DNA of 64,000 nucleotides from Actinomadura sp. KC06 (GCF_004348735.1 NZ_SMKT01000003.1:86366-150365); one strand, 5' to 3'. Positions 18,262 to 27,200 are shown, counted from the first letter of the stretch. The notes: generated from the sequence alone by a model not told the origin. A program made the numbers and translations.

Positions 18262-19338
18262 CTAACCGGCCTGGCGGAGCCGCTGCGCGGCCACCTCGGG
18301 GACGATGTCGTTGATGAACGCTCCCGCGCCGGATTCGCTGGAGGCGAGGTATTTGAGCTTGTCGGCGTCCCGGCGGATGGTGAACAGCTGGCCGTAGAAG
18401 TGGGCGTGCACGTCGCGGTGGTGGGTGGGCGTCTGATGCCAGCACGCCATATAGGGGGCGGGGTCGTCGAAGAGACCGTCGAATCGGCGCAGGAGGTCGC
18501 CGTACAGGGCCATCAGTTCGTTGCGTTCGTCGTCGGTGAGGGCGGTCAGGTCGGCTGCGCAACGGCGCGGCGTGATGTGCACCTCATAGGGCCAGCGCGC
18601 CGCTTGGGGGACGTAGGCGAGGAAGCGGCCGGTGCCTGTCACGACACGCGGCCCCGCGGCCTCGCGTTCGATGACCGTGCACAGCAGGCAGCCGCCGTGC
18701 TCTGCGCGGTGAGCGCGGGCTGCTTGCACCACGGCGGCCTGGACGGGCGGAAGGTAGGGGTAGGCGTAGATCTGGCCGTGCGGGTGGGAGAGGGTGGCTC
18801 CGACCTCGCTGCCGCGGTTCTCGAAGACGAAGACGCTCTGCACGCCGGGCAGTTCCGACAGTCTCGCGGTGCGGTCGGCCCATGCCCGCCCGATGGTCTC
18901 CAGCCGTCGCCGCGGCAGCGCGGCGACGGACTGGTCGTGGCCGGCGGCGAAGCAGACCACCTCGGCGCGTCCGCCGGCCGCGCCGCCCAGGGAGGGGAAG
19001 CGGTTGTCGAACACGGCTACGTGATAGTCGCCGGTGGGGATCTCCGACAGGTGACCCGGACGGGACGGGCACAGCGGGCAGTGGCCGCCGGACGAGTCGT
19101 CGATGGTTCTGGTCTGCCGGTGTGCCGCGATCAGGACGGGCTGCCTTGTCAGCGGGTCGATCCGCAGTTCAGCGGCTGGTGCGAAGGCTGCGAGGTCGCG
19201 CCCGTCGACGGCCCGCCGATCATGCCCCGGCCCGTCGTCGTAGTAGTGGATCGCCCGCCCGTCGGCGAGCGTCCCAGAGGTCCGGTACAGGGGGCCCCGT
19301 GTCAGCGATCGGGTTTCGACATCGTGGTTGTCCAGCAT
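18262..19338 (-). CDS. galT: Galactose-1-phosphate uridylyltransferase
   Basis: This 358-aa enzyme swaps UMP between UDP-glucose and galactose-1-phosphate in the Leloir pathway. CPLC at residues 87-90 is the zinc-binding pair, [20 protein letters not shown] carries the HPH active-site triad (His187 the nucleophile by family analogy), and the C-terminal [12 protein letters not shown] block closes the second HIT-like half. AGGGAA precedes the ATG by a few bases. It lies downstream of the deoR-type regulator in the same direction with a 129-bp gap that holds a candidate operator, so it may have its own promoter. galK is divergent from the regulator. No galE or galM lies in the window. The assignment is secure. 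Confidence 0.95.
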   Translation of the reverse strand: MLDNHDVETRSLTRGPLYRTSGTLADGRAIHYYDDGPGHDRRAVDGRDLAAFAPAAELRIDPLTRQPVLIAAHRQTRTIDDSSGGHCPLCPSRPGHLSEIPTGDYHVAVFDNRFPSLGGAAGGRAEVVCFAAGHDQSVAALPRRRLETIGRAWADRTARLSELPGVQSVFVFENRGSEVGATLSHPHGQIYAYPYLPPVQAAVVQAARAHRAEHGGCLLCTVIEREAAGPRVVTGTGRFLAYVPQAARWPYEVHITPRRCAADLTALTDDERNELMALYGDLLRRFDGLFDDPAPYMACWHQTPTHHRDVHAHFYGQLFTIRRDADKLKYLASSESGAGAFINDIVPEVAAQRLRQAG

Positions 19339-19436
19339 GAGTTCCCTGTCCGCCCACGGATGCGGGACGAGGTCGTGGCCGTGATCCTGGTCGTGATGCC
19401 TTGGAGTGTTCGCGTTTGCTTGACGCTACCGTTTTC

Positions 19437-19451
19437 AACATGAACCAACAA
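19437..19451. promoter_or_regulatory. Candidate DeoR operator upstream of galT
   Basis: AACATGAACCAACAA matches the pattern AACAT-NNNCC-AACAW also found at 20267-20281 in the deoR/galK intergenic region. It lies about 100 bp upstream of the galT start. Two AACA half-sites spaced 10 bp apart fit the direct-repeat operators known for DeoR-family sugar regulators. Confidence 0.5.
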
Positions 19452-19467
19452 GTCCGGACAGAGCCCG

Positions 19468-20235
19468 TCAGACGACGACGAGGCTGCCCACATGGGCGGC
19501 GAGGTCTTCCTGTGCGTCCTCGCTCAAGCCGCTGTCGGTGACGAGGACGTCCGCATCACTCAGATCGGCGATCGTGCTGATGCCCACGACCTCCCACTTC
19601 GTGTGGTCCGCGAGCACGATCCGGCGGCGGGCGGCCGCGACCAGCGCGCGGTCGGTCTCGGCCTCCATCAGGTTCGGAGTCGTGAATCCGGCGTGCAGGC
19701 TCATCCCGTGCACGCCCAGCATCAGCAGATCCACGTTGAGGGACTTGACGGCGGCCACCGCGATGGGCCCGACGAGCGCGTCGGACGGGGTGCGAATGCC
19801 GCCCGTCAGGACCACCGTCTGGTCGGGCCTGCCCTTGTCGTGGAACACGTCGGCCACCCTCATCGAGTTGGTGACCACGGTCAGCTGAGGAACCCCGATG
19901 AGCTGATGAGCCAGCGTCCAGGTGGTCGTGCCCGCGGAGATCGCGATCGTCGCGCCGGGCCGGACCAGCGAGACGGCGTGGGCGGCGATCGCCTCCTTTT
20001 CGGCCTGGCCTACGGTCAGCTTGGCCTCGAAGCCGGGTTCCTCCGCCGAGGGCGGGCCGGGCCGGGTCGCGCCGCCGTGCACCTTCACCACCAGCGACTG
20101 TTCGGCCAGCGTCTCAAGGTCGCGGCGGATCGTCATGTCGGACACCCCGAACCGGCCGACCAGGTCCGCGACGCGTACCGAGCCGTGCTCGTCGACCAGG
20201 TTGACGATCTCTTGCCTGCGCTGCGGCGCGAGCAT
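19468..20235 (-). CDS. DeoR/GlpR-family transcriptional regulator of galactose genes
   Basis: This 255-aa protein uses the ATG at 20235, preceded by CAGGAGGAACGG; an upstream in-frame ATG at 20271 lacks such a site. The N-terminal winged helix covers residues 5-57: helix-turn-helix around 21-41 (RVADLVGRFGVSDMTIRRDL) and wing VKVHGGAT. The C-terminal sugar-phosphate sensor follows, with ISAGTTTW and VVTNSMRVADV, typical of the DeoRC fold that binds phosphosugars. Its position between galT and galK, and the shared AACAT-NNNCC-AACA motif in both promoter regions, imply control of galactose catabolism, probably relieved by galactose-1-phosphate or a related phosphosugar. The effector is inferred. 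Confidence 0.9.
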   Translation of the reverse strand: MLAPQRRQEIVNLVDEHGSVRVADLVGRFGVSDMTIRRDLETLAEQSLVVKVHGGATRPGPPSAEEPGFEAKLTVGQAEKEAIAAHAVSLVRPGATIAISAGTTTWTLAHQLIGVPQLTVVTNSMRVADVFHDKGRPDQTVVLTGGIRTPSDALVGPIAVAAVKSLNVDLLMLGVHGMSLHAGFTTPNLMEAETDRALVAAARRRIVLADHTKWEVVGISTIADLSDADVLVTDSGLSEDAQEDLAAHVGSLVVV

Positions 20236-20266
20236 CCGTTCCTCCTGCACTGTCCCCACCGAACAG

Positions 20267-20281
20267 AACATAGTCCAACAT
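20267..20281. promoter_or_regulatory. Candidate DeoR operator between deoR and galK
   Basis: AACATAGTCCAACAT lies 32 bp before the deoR ATG and about 105 bp before the galK start, in the divergent promoter region. GAACA at 20261-20265 could be a third half-site. It shares AACAT-NNNCC-AACA with the site upstream of galT. Confidence 0.5.
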
Positions 20282-20384
20282 ACCTCGACACGTTCGGTGA
20301 TCGAGAACTCTTGACCGCACGGCGAAGGAGGTGGAACTCTCCGTCAATGCTCACATGATGGATCTCGTCCAGAGGAGAACGAAC

Positions 20385-21524
20385 GTGACCGGGGACCGTC
20401 TGCTAGATATACAAACAGGTTTCAACAATATCTTTCGCCAGAACCCTCACGGCATCTGGGCCGCCCCCGGCAGGGTGAACCTGATCGGCGAGCACACCGA
20501 CTACAACGCCGGATACGTTCTCCCCTTCGCGCTTCCCCACACCACCCTCGTCGCCGCCCGGGCACGAACCGACGGCCGACTGCGCGTCTTCTCCGCGACA
20601 CACAGCGAGGACCGGTTGCTCGACCTCGGCCTCCCGGATCTGGTCCCCGCCGCAGCGCACGGCTGGAGCGCCTACCCCGCCGGGGTCGCCTGGGCACTGC
20701 GTCTCGAAGGCCACCCCGTCAGCGGCGCGGACCTGTACATCGACGGCGACGTCCCGGTCGGCGCCGGCCTCTCCTCCTCGGCCTCCCTGGAATGCGCCGT
20801 CGCCATCGCGTTGAACGACCTGTACGACCTCGGCCTGGCGCCGGCCGAGCTGGCCCGGATCGCGCGCCGCGCCGAGAACGAGTTCGCCGGGATACCCTGC
20901 GGCATCCTCGACCAGATGGCGAGCGTCACCTGCCGCGCCGGCCACGGCCTCTTCCTCGACACCCGCGACCTGTCGTCCAGGCACGTCCCGATGCACTTCG
21001 AAGCCGCCGGGCTGCGCCTGCTCGTCATCGACACCCACGTGAAGCACGACCTGCGCGACGGGGACTACGGCGAGCTGCGCGCCGGCTGCGAGGAAGCGGC
21101 CCGCCTCCTCGGCGTCGAGCACCTCCGGGACCTCACCGCCCCGGCCCGGCTGCCCGACCCCCGGCTGACCCGCCTGGTCCGGCACGTCGTGACCGAGAAC
21201 GCCCGCGTCCTCGCGGCCGTCGAGGCCCTCGACGCCGGCGACTGGGAACGGGTCGGCGTGATCCTCCACGACGGCCACGCCTCGATCCGCGACGACTTCC
21301 AGATCACCTGCCCCGAAACCGACCTCGTGGCGGCGACGGCCGAACGGCACGGTGCGCTCGGCGCCCGCCAGACCGGCGGCGGCTTCGGCGGCTCGGTCAT
21401 CGCCCTGGTCCGGACCCAGGACGCCGACCGGGTGACCCGCGCCGTCACCGAGGCGTCCACCGGCCATCCCGTCCCCAGGGTCTTCACCGCCATCGCGGGC
21501 CCCGGTGCGCGCCGACTGAAATGA
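20385..21524 (+). CDS. galK: Galactokinase
   Basis: The GTG at 20385 is preceded by AGAGGAGAACGAAC and gives 379 aa, the usual length; an earlier in-frame GTG at 20331 would add 18 atypical residues. The enzyme phosphorylates galactose to galactose-1-phosphate with ATP. The galactokinase signature GRVNLIGEHTDY lies at residues 29-40, the GHMP ATP loop VPVGAGLSSSASLE follows at about 125-140, then GILDQMAS with the catalytic Asp, and a C-terminal GARQTGGGFGGSVIAL phosphate-binding loop. It feeds GalT encoded nearby, using galactose that the GH42 enzyme of the neighbouring operon could release. A GC hairpin follows the stop. All key motifs are intact. Confidence 0.96.
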   Translation: MTGDRLLDIQTGFNNIFRQNPHGIWAAPGRVNLIGEHTDYNAGYVLPFALPHTTLVAARARTDGRLRVFSATHSEDRLLDLGLPDLVPAAAHGWSAYPAGVAWALRLEGHPVSGADLYIDGDVPVGAGLSSSASLECAVAIALNDLYDLGLAPAELARIARRAENEFAGIPCGILDQMASVTCRAGHGLFLDTRDLSSRHVPMHFEAAGLRLLVIDTHVKHDLRDGDYGELRAGCEEAARLLGVEHLRDLTAPARLPDPRLTRLVRHVVTENARVLAAVEALDAGDWERVGVILHDGHASIRDDFQITCPETDLVAATAERHGALGARQTGGGFGGSVIALVRTQDADRVTRAVTEASTGHPVPRVFTAIAGPGARRLK

Positions 21525-21528
21525 TCAC

Positions 21529-21550
21529 GCCGGCCGCGCCGGCCCCTTTT
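21529..21550 (+). terminator. Candidate terminator after galK
   Basis: GCCGGC-CGC-GCCGGC forms a 6-bp stem with a 3-nt loop, followed by CCCTTTT, directly after the galK stop. The neighbouring gntR gene converges on it, so it may act in both directions. Confidence 0.5.
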
Positions 21551-21594
21551 CCGCAGCCTCCGCCGGGCGAACGCGTGCTTTCCGGGGCCGCGGC

Positions 21595-22236
21595 TCAGCC
21601 GGTGAGGCGGGCGATGATCCTGTCCTTGCCGCTCTGCCAATTGGCCTTGAGCGCCTCCACGGCGCCCTCGATGTCCATGGAGACCAGGCGCTCGGCGATC
21701 CGTTCATGCTCCTGAGCCGAACGTTCCAGCACTTCGGAGTCGCCCACCGCGACGCGCTCGTACCGGTGCATGGTGAGTTTCAGGGAGGTGATCAGGTCCA
21801 TCAGCCGCTCGTTCGGGCAGCCGGACAGCAGCAGGTCGTGCCAGGCGTCGTCGTAGCGCTCTATTAACGCCTGCTCGGCCTCGGGCGCCGAGAAGGCGCG
21901 GGCCTCCTCCAGCAGCCGCGGCGCGACCGAACGCAGGTAGCCGGGGTCCGTCAGCTCCAGCGCCAGCGACTCCAGCGCCGCGACGATCGTCGTCAGGTCG
22001 TCGAATTCCTGAGGGCTCATCGGAGCGAAGCGGAACCCCTTGCCGCGCTCGCTGACGATGATCCCCTCGCGTTCCAGCCCGATGAGCGCCTCGCGGAGGG
22101 GGGTGCGGCTCACGCCCAGCTCGGCGGCCAGCACCATCTCGTTGATCGGCTGATCGGGCGCGAAGTCGCCCTTGCTCAGCCGGTCGAGGATCTCGTCCTT
22201 GATCTGTTCGCGTAGCGGGCGGCGGTCGATCGGCAT
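21595..22236 (-). CDS. FCD-type GntR transcriptional regulator
   Basis: The 213-aa protein begins at an ATG preceded by GAGAGGATGACAGG. The N-terminal winged helix contains LAAELGVSRTPLREALIGLE (about residues 36-55) and a wing IIVSERGKGFRFA. The C-terminal all-helical FCD ligand domain follows, with DLTTIVAALESLALEL and the His-containing YDDAWHDLLL and MHRYERV-like helices that hold metal and carboxylate effectors in the family. It is the last gene of the gcvPA-gcvPB-acoX-SDR operon. A perfect palindrome of FCD-GntR type, TGCTGTATACAGCA, lies in the divergent promoter at 27201-27214, so it may repress both this operon and the ABC/glycosidase operon. The effector is unknown. Confidence 0.9.
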   Translation of the reverse strand: MPIDRRPLREQIKDEILDRLSKGDFAPDQPINEMVLAAELGVSRTPLREALIGLEREGIIVSERGKGFRFAPMSPQEFDDLTTIVAALESLALELTDPGYLRSVAPRLLEEARAFSAPEAEQALIERYDDAWHDLLLSGCPNERLMDLITSLKLTMHRYERVAVGDSEVLERSAQEHERIAERLVSMDIEGAVEALKANWQSGKDRIIARLTG

Positions 22237-22276
22237 CCTGTCATCCTCTCCTGGGGGCTCGTGCCACGTCCGCCGA

Positions 22277-23041
22277 TCACGCCGTCCCGGCGCCGTCGAC
22301 GGGGATGACCGCTCCGCTCACGAAGGAGGACGCGTCACCGGCCAGGAACGCCACCATGTGCGCGATCTCGGCGGGCTTGCCGACCCGGCCGAGCGGCCGG
22401 TCCGCCGCGTCCGCGTAGAACGCCTCAAGGGATCCGCCGAGCTGGCGGGCCTCCTCGGCCAGCATGCCGGTGGCCGTGTCGCCCGGGCACACGCAGTTGA
22501 CCCGGATGTTCTGCGGCCCGTGGTCGATCGCCATCGCCCGCGTCATGTTCACCACCGCGCCTTTGGACGCGCAGTACGACACGGCCCGCCCGCCGCCCCG
22601 GATGCCCCAGCCCGAGCCCGCGTTGATGATGCTGCCGCCCCCGGCGGCCGCCATCAGCGGGATCGCCGCCCGGCTCATCAGCATGATCGATTTGACGTTG
22701 ACGGCCATCACCAGGTCCCAGTCCTCCTCGCTGATCTCGCAGACGGTGGAGCGGCGGATGAGGCCGGCGTTGTTGAACAGGACGTCGAGGCCGCCGTAGG
22801 TCTCCTGCGCGGCGGCGGCGAACCGCGCGCAGTCGGCCGCGCTGGACACGTCACCGCGCACGAACACCGCGCGCCCGCCGGCGGTCTCGATGTCCTTCGC
22901 GGCATGCCCGCCCGCCTCGTCCACGTCGGCCAGCACGACCGCGGCGCCCAGGTCGGCCATCAGCTCGGCGGTGGCCCGCCCGATGCCGGACGCCGCCCCG
23001 GTGACGACGGCGGTCTTGCCCTCCAGTGAGTTCACGATCAT
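22277..23041 (-). CDS. Short-chain dehydrogenase/reductase
   Basis: This classical SDR of 254 aa has the cofactor loop TGAASGIG at residues 14-21, Asp39 and Asp41 after the second strand (favouring NAD over NADP), NNAG at 90-93, catalytic Ser143, and Y156-x-x-x-K160. Family members oxidise or reduce alcohols, ketones or sugar-acid derivatives. The acoX-like gene upstream ends 24 bp before it and the gntR gene starts 40 bp after it, so it belongs to the same operon. With GcvP-like and AcoX-like partners it probably handles a hydroxy- or keto-intermediate of a small catabolic pathway, but the substrate cannot be read from sequence. Confidence 0.9.
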   Translation of the reverse strand: MIVNSLEGKTAVVTGAASGIGRATAELMADLGAAVVLADVDEAGGHAAKDIETAGGRAVFVRGDVSSAADCARFAAAAQETYGGLDVLFNNAGLIRRSTVCEISEEDWDLVMAVNVKSIMLMSRAAIPLMAAAGGGSIINAGSGWGIRGGGRAVSYCASKGAVVNMTRAMAIDHGPQNIRVNCVCPGDTATGMLAEEARQLGGSLEAFYADAADRPLGRVGKPAEIAHMVAFLAGDASSFVSGAVIPVDGAGTA

Positions 23042-23065
23042 GTCCTTCCTAGCATCGGATCCGCG

Positions 23066-24184
23066 TCATCGGACGGGATACATGGCCGTACGGCCGTGGC
23101 CGGTCAGCACGGGCAGGTGGCCGCGCAGTTCGTCGTCGAGTTCCTCGTCGCCGGTGTCGACCAGCAGCGGGCGTCCGCCGAGCGAGGCGAGCTTGGCCTC
23201 CGTCGCCACGACAACCAGCCGGTCGCGGCCCGCCGCGCGCAGCACGTCCGGGGAGATCTGCTGGTTGCCCCGGCCGAGCAGGAAGCCCTGCCCGCCGATC
23301 GGTGTCACGGCGATCCACGCCGGCGACGCTTTGACCAGCGCCTCCAGCTCGGCGGCCGACACGTCCGCGGCGAGGACCCGGCCGCCGGCCAGCACGTTGA
23401 CGCCCATGACGGGGACGTCGGCGCCGAGCGCGGCGGCGATCGCGCGGGTGGTGCCGCCGGGCCCGAGGACCAGCAGACCGGACGGGCCCGGGCCCCCGCC
23501 GCCGAGACGCCTGGCGAGGTCGGCGGCGATTCCGGAGACCGACGCGGGGCTGGTGACGGTGCCGCCCATCTTCCGCTGCTGCACGCGCACCGGGATGTCC
23601 GGCACCCGAAGGTGGCCGTACAGCCGGGCGGAGGCCCGGCCGTCGCGGACGGCGTCCTCGTCCAGGTCCATCACCTCGGCCTCACGGAGCAGCACGCCAC
23701 CGGCCGCCATCAGCGCCGCCGCCTCCCCCGCGGCGCGCGGGCCCACGCCGAACACCGCCGAGTGCATCTTCACACCGGTCGGCACGCCGAGCACGGGAAC
23801 CGAGAGCGCGACCGCGTCCAGGACGTCGCGTGCGGTCCCGTCACCGCCCGCGAACAGCAGCAGGTCGACCAGCGGCGCGAGCGCGGCGGCGGCGCGCACG
23901 GTGTCGGACGCCCTGGTCGGGGAACCGGGCTCGTAGCAGATCTCGGGCGTCAGCCCGGCGGAGGCGACGGCGTCCGCGCCCATGGACCCGGCCGCCGTCC
24001 GCACGGTGATGCCGCCGTCGAGCCGGGAGCGCAGCTCGGCCAGCGCGAGCTCGGCGCGCTCCCCCGCCCGGGGCGTCGCGCCGAGGGCGCGCGCCCTGGC
24101 CTGGACGTCCGCGCCGTCGCTGCCCTTGAGGCCGACCCGGCCGCCGAGCCCGGCGACCGGGTTCACCACCAGCCCGAACCTCAT
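23066..24184 (-). CDS. AcoX/ATP-NAD-kinase-like protein
   Basis: This 372-aa protein opens MRFGLVVNPVAGLGGRVGLK, has GSPTRASDT and the diagnostic GGDGTARD loop at residues 113-120, then GVPTGVKMHS and a later GPGGTTRAI. These are marks of the COG3199/AcoX branch of the NAD-kinase/diacylglycerol-kinase superfamily. Such proteins occur in acetoin and other catabolic operons and are often assumed to phosphorylate a nucleotide or sugar-like substrate, but the reaction is not established. It sits between gcvPB (19-bp gap) and the SDR. GGAGCG precedes the ATG. Presence of a kinase-like protein beside a GcvP-type pair points to a pathway other than ordinary glycine cleavage. Confidence 0.85.
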   Translation of the reverse strand: MRFGLVVNPVAGLGGRVGLKGSDGADVQARARALGATPRAGERAELALAELRSRLDGGITVRTAAGSMGADAVASAGLTPEICYEPGSPTRASDTVRAAAALAPLVDLLLFAGGDGTARDVLDAVALSVPVLGVPTGVKMHSAVFGVGPRAAGEAAALMAAGGVLLREAEVMDLDEDAVRDGRASARLYGHLRVPDIPVRVQQRKMGGTVTSPASVSGIAADLARRLGGGGPGPSGLLVLGPGGTTRAIAAALGADVPVMGVNVLAGGRVLAADVSAAELEALVKASPAWIAVTPIGGQGFLLGRGNQQISPDVLRAAGRDRLVVVATEAKLASLGGRPLLVDTGDEELDDELRGHLPVLTGHGRTAMYPVR

Positions 24185-24203
24185 CGACGCTCCGAGGCCG
24201 CGC

Positions 24204-25778
24204 TCATTCGCCGAGGACCTTGCGGCGGTAGGCGCGCCAGGTGACCGCCCAGGTGGCCGGATCCTCCAGGACGTCCTCGCGGGTGCGGTGCACGGTCGAG
24301 CGGTGCGGCGCGGTCCGCACGGTCTCCGGATCCTCGTACGCCTCGCGCGCCACCTCGGTGAGGATCGCGGCGTACTCGTCCAGGTCGGCCTTGGAGTAGG
24401 ACTCGGTCGGCTCCAGCGTCATCGGCTCCGGGACGATGAACGGATGATGGCTCGTCCAATAGTGGGTGCCGAAGTCGGCCGCCCGAAGGCCGAGGTCCTC
24501 GCTGTGCACGCCGGTCTCCTCGGCGAGCCGCTCCCAGCTGTAGCGGACCTGCTCGATCCGCCGCCTGCCCGGCGCGTACGGCGCGGACGCGCCCCGGATC
24601 TCCAGGATCTTCTTCATCAGATAGTTGTTGTTCAGCACCGCGACCTCGGCGGCCTCGCGGAGCCCCGCGCCGCCCAGCGACATGATCCAGGCGTAGGCGC
24701 GCACCAGGTTCGGCACCACGCCGTAGAACGGGCGGATCTTCCCGATGGACTCGGGCCGGTCGTCGTCCAGGCGGTAGCGTTCGCCGTCGAACTCGACGGT
24801 CGGCGTCGGCAGGTACGGGGCGAGCTCGTCGGTCACGCCGCACGCTCCCGCCGCGGGGCCGCCGCACGCGTGCGGGGTCGAGAACGTCTTGTGCAGGTTG
24901 AAGTGGCACAGGTCGAACCCGGCGTCGCGGGCGCGGGTGATGCCGAGGATGCCGTTGGCGTTGGCCTGGTCGTAGCCGCATAGCCCGCCCGCGTCGTGGA
25001 CGATCCGGACGAACTCCTCGATCCGCGGGTTGAAGAGCCCGGTGTCCTCGGGGTTGGTGATGAGCAGCGCCGCGGTGCGCGGGCCGACGGCCCGCTTGAG
25101 CGCCTCGATGTCGGGGTAGCCGTCGGCGTCCGGGTACAGGGTGATGACCTTGTACCCGGCCGTCTTGGCGCAGGCCGCGTTGGACGGGTGCGAGAAGATC
25201 GTGGTGATGATCTCGTCGCGCTGCTCCGCCTCGCCGCGGGCGGCGAAGTAGGCGCGGATCATCGACACGTTGGCGTAGATCGCCGCCGAGCCGGCGCCGG
25301 GCTGCAGCGAGAAGCGGTCCATGCCCGAGATCTCCCGCAGCAGCCCCTCCAGCCGGTGCATGATCTCCAGGACGCCCTGCACGGTCCGCTCGTCCTGCAG
25401 CGGATGCAGCTCCGCCACCTTCGGGTCGCGGGCGAACTGGTCATTGACCTTGGGGCTGTACTTCATGGTGCACGTGCCCTGGCCGACGTCGATGTTGAGG
25501 TCGACGCCGAGGTTCTCCTGCGACAGCCGCAGGTAGTGCCGGAGCACGTGCGGCTGCGACATCTCCGGCAGCGCGGGCGGGGCGGCGCGGCGCAGCGCGT
25601 CCGGGAGGGTGTCGTCGAGGGGGACGTCGGGGGCGGGCACCAGCACGCCGCGTTCACCGGGGCTGCTCAGCTCGAACAGCAGCGGCTCGTCCCAGCGCGC
25701 CTGGTGGAACCGGCGCAGCGGCGGCTTCGGGCCGATCTTCGCGTCGGCGGGGGTGACGGGAGCGCGGTCGGTCTTCAC
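24204..25778 (-). CDS. gcvPB: Glycine dehydrogenase (decarboxylating) subunit 2-like, divergent
   Basis: The 524-aa protein starts at a GTG that overlaps the gcvPA stop codon (GTGA). It is a fold-type I PLP enzyme: GTCTMKYSPKVND near residues 101-113, FSHPSNAACAKTAGYKV around 195-211, NPEDTGLFNPRIEE, CGYDQANANG and the PLP lysine K297 in NLHKTFSTPHACGGP. Relative to typical GcvPB, the glycine loop after the lysine (PHGGGGPG) is altered to PHACGGPAAG, and the QPNAGAQGEYA-type segment reads QPGAGSAAIYA. P-protein decarboxylates glycine with lipoyl H-protein, but no gcvT or gcvH is present here. It may therefore be a P-protein paralogue acting on another amino acid. Family assignment is firm, glycine specificity is not. 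Confidence 0.85.
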   Translation of the reverse strand: MKTDRAPVTPADAKIGPKPPLRRFHQARWDEPLLFELSSPGERGVLVPAPDVPLDDTLPDALRRAAPPALPEMSQPHVLRHYLRLSQENLGVDLNIDVGQGTCTMKYSPKVNDQFARDPKVAELHPLQDERTVQGVLEIMHRLEGLLREISGMDRFSLQPGAGSAAIYANVSMIRAYFAARGEAEQRDEIITTIFSHPSNAACAKTAGYKVITLYPDADGYPDIEALKRAVGPRTAALLITNPEDTGLFNPRIEEFVRIVHDAGGLCGYDQANANGILGITRARDAGFDLCHFNLHKTFSTPHACGGPAAGACGVTDELAPYLPTPTVEFDGERYRLDDDRPESIGKIRPFYGVVPNLVRAYAWIMSLGGAGLREAAEVAVLNNNYLMKKILEIRGASAPYAPGRRRIEQVRYSWERLAEETGVHSEDLGLRAADFGTHYWTSHHPFIVPEPMTLEPTESYSKADLDEYAAILTEVAREAYEDPETVRTAPHRSTVHRTREDVLEDPATWAVTWRAYRRKVLGE

Positions 25779-27139
25779 TTGGCGATCTCCTCCAGGGCGC
25801 CGGCCAGCCGGTCGATGTCGTCCTTGGCGTGCACTTCGGTGACGCAGTAGAGGGCCTCGGTCCGCGACAGGACCTTGCCGCCGAAGATGCCGCGTTCCAG
25901 CAACGCGTCGTTGACCTCGGCGGCGGCGCGGGAGCCGGTGAAGGCGAGCGTGAAGTCGGCGAAGTGCGGCGCGTCCGCGTACGGGGCCTCGACGCCGGGC
26001 ACCTCGGCGAGCCGGCGCAGCGCGTACCGGGTGTTCGCCATGATCGTCTCGCCGATCTCCCGCATGCCCTGGGGGCCCATCAGGGCGAGATACACGCCGG
26101 CGGTGATGCCGTTCAGCGCGGCGGCGGTGCCGACCCACTCCCGGCCTTCCTCGCGGACGGCGAAGGAGGTGCGCTCGAAGGCCACGTCCCCGAAGCCGTA
26201 CTCGCCTTCGACGGTGGTGGGCGCGAGCCCGAACAGCCGTGACGGGAACTCCGCGACGAACCGCTCCTCGTCGCGGGTGGCGATGAAGCCGCCGTTGAGC
26301 CCGCCGTAGCTCATGTGCAGGCCGAGCGGCTGGATGTCGCCGCACACGATGTCGGCGCCGTAGGCCGACGGCGGCGCCACGACGCCGAGCGAGATCGGGT
26401 TGCAGCCGACGACGTACAGCGCGCCCGCGTCGTGCGCGAGCCCGGCCAGGTCCGGGAGCGCCGGGTCGATGATGCCGGAGGCCGAGGGCGCCTCCGCGAA
26501 CACGGCCGCGACGTCGCCGGACGTCAGTTCCGCGCGCACCGCCGCGACGTCCGCCAGCCCGGTGCGCGGGTCCACCGGCACGACCGTCACGTCGTGGACG
26601 GGCCGGACGTAGTCCTCGATCTTGGAGAGCTTGTCCGGATCGACGGCGGTGGCGAGGAGCAGCCGGCGGGCGCCGGTGATCCGCCCGGCCATGCGCAGCG
26701 CGGTGCCGGACGCCTGGTGGCCGTCATAGACGGGGACGTTCACGACGTCCATCTCCAGCAGCTCGCCCATCAGCGACTGGTACTCCCAGAGCGCCTGGAA
26801 GCGGCCGTGGTCCTCGTACGGCTCGCCCGCGTACGCGGTGAGGAACTCGCTGCGGTTGACGACCTCGTCGACCACGGCCGGAACATGGTGCCGGTAGCAG
26901 CCGGTGCCCAGGAAGCTCAGCGCGTCCCGGGTGCTGGTGTTCCCGGCCAGCAGCCCGCCGACATGCCGGACCAGTTCCGCCTCCGAGCGCAGCGGAGGAG
27001 GCATGTCCAGTGGACGGCCCAGCCGGATGCTCGCGGGCACGTCGGCGTAGAAGTCCTCGACGCTCGACGCGCCGGTGGCCGCGAGCATCTGCCGCTTGAT
27101 CTCCGGCACGGAGTTCGGGATGTACGGGTGAACGCCCAT
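25775..27139 (-). CDS. gcvPA: Glycine dehydrogenase (decarboxylating) subunit 1-like, divergent
   Basis: The ATG at 27139 follows GTGAGGGCGCGC and gives 454 aa; the GTG at 27151 is an alternative. It begins HPYIPNSVPEIKRQML and has DFYADVPASIRLGRPLDMPP, LGTGCYRHHVPAVVDEVV, EYQSLMGELLEMDVVNVPVY, GDIQPLGLHMSYGG and VREEGREWVGT. These are the landmarks of the alpha subunit of two-subunit P-protein, which lacks the PLP lysine and pairs with GcvPB. The usual FYTAYTPYQPEISQG block is replaced by LTAYAGEPYEDHGRFQALWE, so the substrate channel differs. Many actinobacteria carry a single-chain GcvP, so this split pair in a sugar locus is notable. First gene of a five-gene minus-strand operon. Confidence 0.85.
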   Translation of the reverse strand: MGVHPYIPNSVPEIKRQMLAATGASSVEDFYADVPASIRLGRPLDMPPPLRSEAELVRHVGGLLAGNTSTRDALSFLGTGCYRHHVPAVVDEVVNRSEFLTAYAGEPYEDHGRFQALWEYQSLMGELLEMDVVNVPVYDGHQASGTALRMAGRITGARRLLLATAVDPDKLSKIEDYVRPVHDVTVVPVDPRTGLADVAAVRAELTSGDVAAVFAEAPSASGIIDPALPDLAGLAHDAGALYVVGCNPISLGVVAPPSAYGADIVCGDIQPLGLHMSYGGLNGGFIATRDEERFVAEFPSRLFGLAPTTVEGEYGFGDVAFERTSFAVREEGREWVGTAAALNGITAGVYLALMGPQGMREIGETIMANTRYALRRLAEVPGVEAPYADAPHFADFTLAFTGSRAAAEVNDALLERGIFGGKVLSRTEALYCVTEVHAKDDIDRLAGALEEIAK

Positions 27140-27200
27140 GCGCGCCCTCACTTTCGTGGTTTCTGGCCCGGCCCTCTTGACGAAAACACAACATGCAGTG

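Noticed and set aside
20331..20384. galK start at the GTG at 20331
   Set aside because: It adds 18 atypical residues; the GTG at 20385 has AGAGGAGAACGAAC in good position and gives the family length.
25779..26345. Upstream extension of the gcvPB frame (713 codons in total)
   Set aside because: The extension overlaps gcvPA in another frame and is Arg-rich; the GTG overlapping the gcvPA stop gives the expected length.
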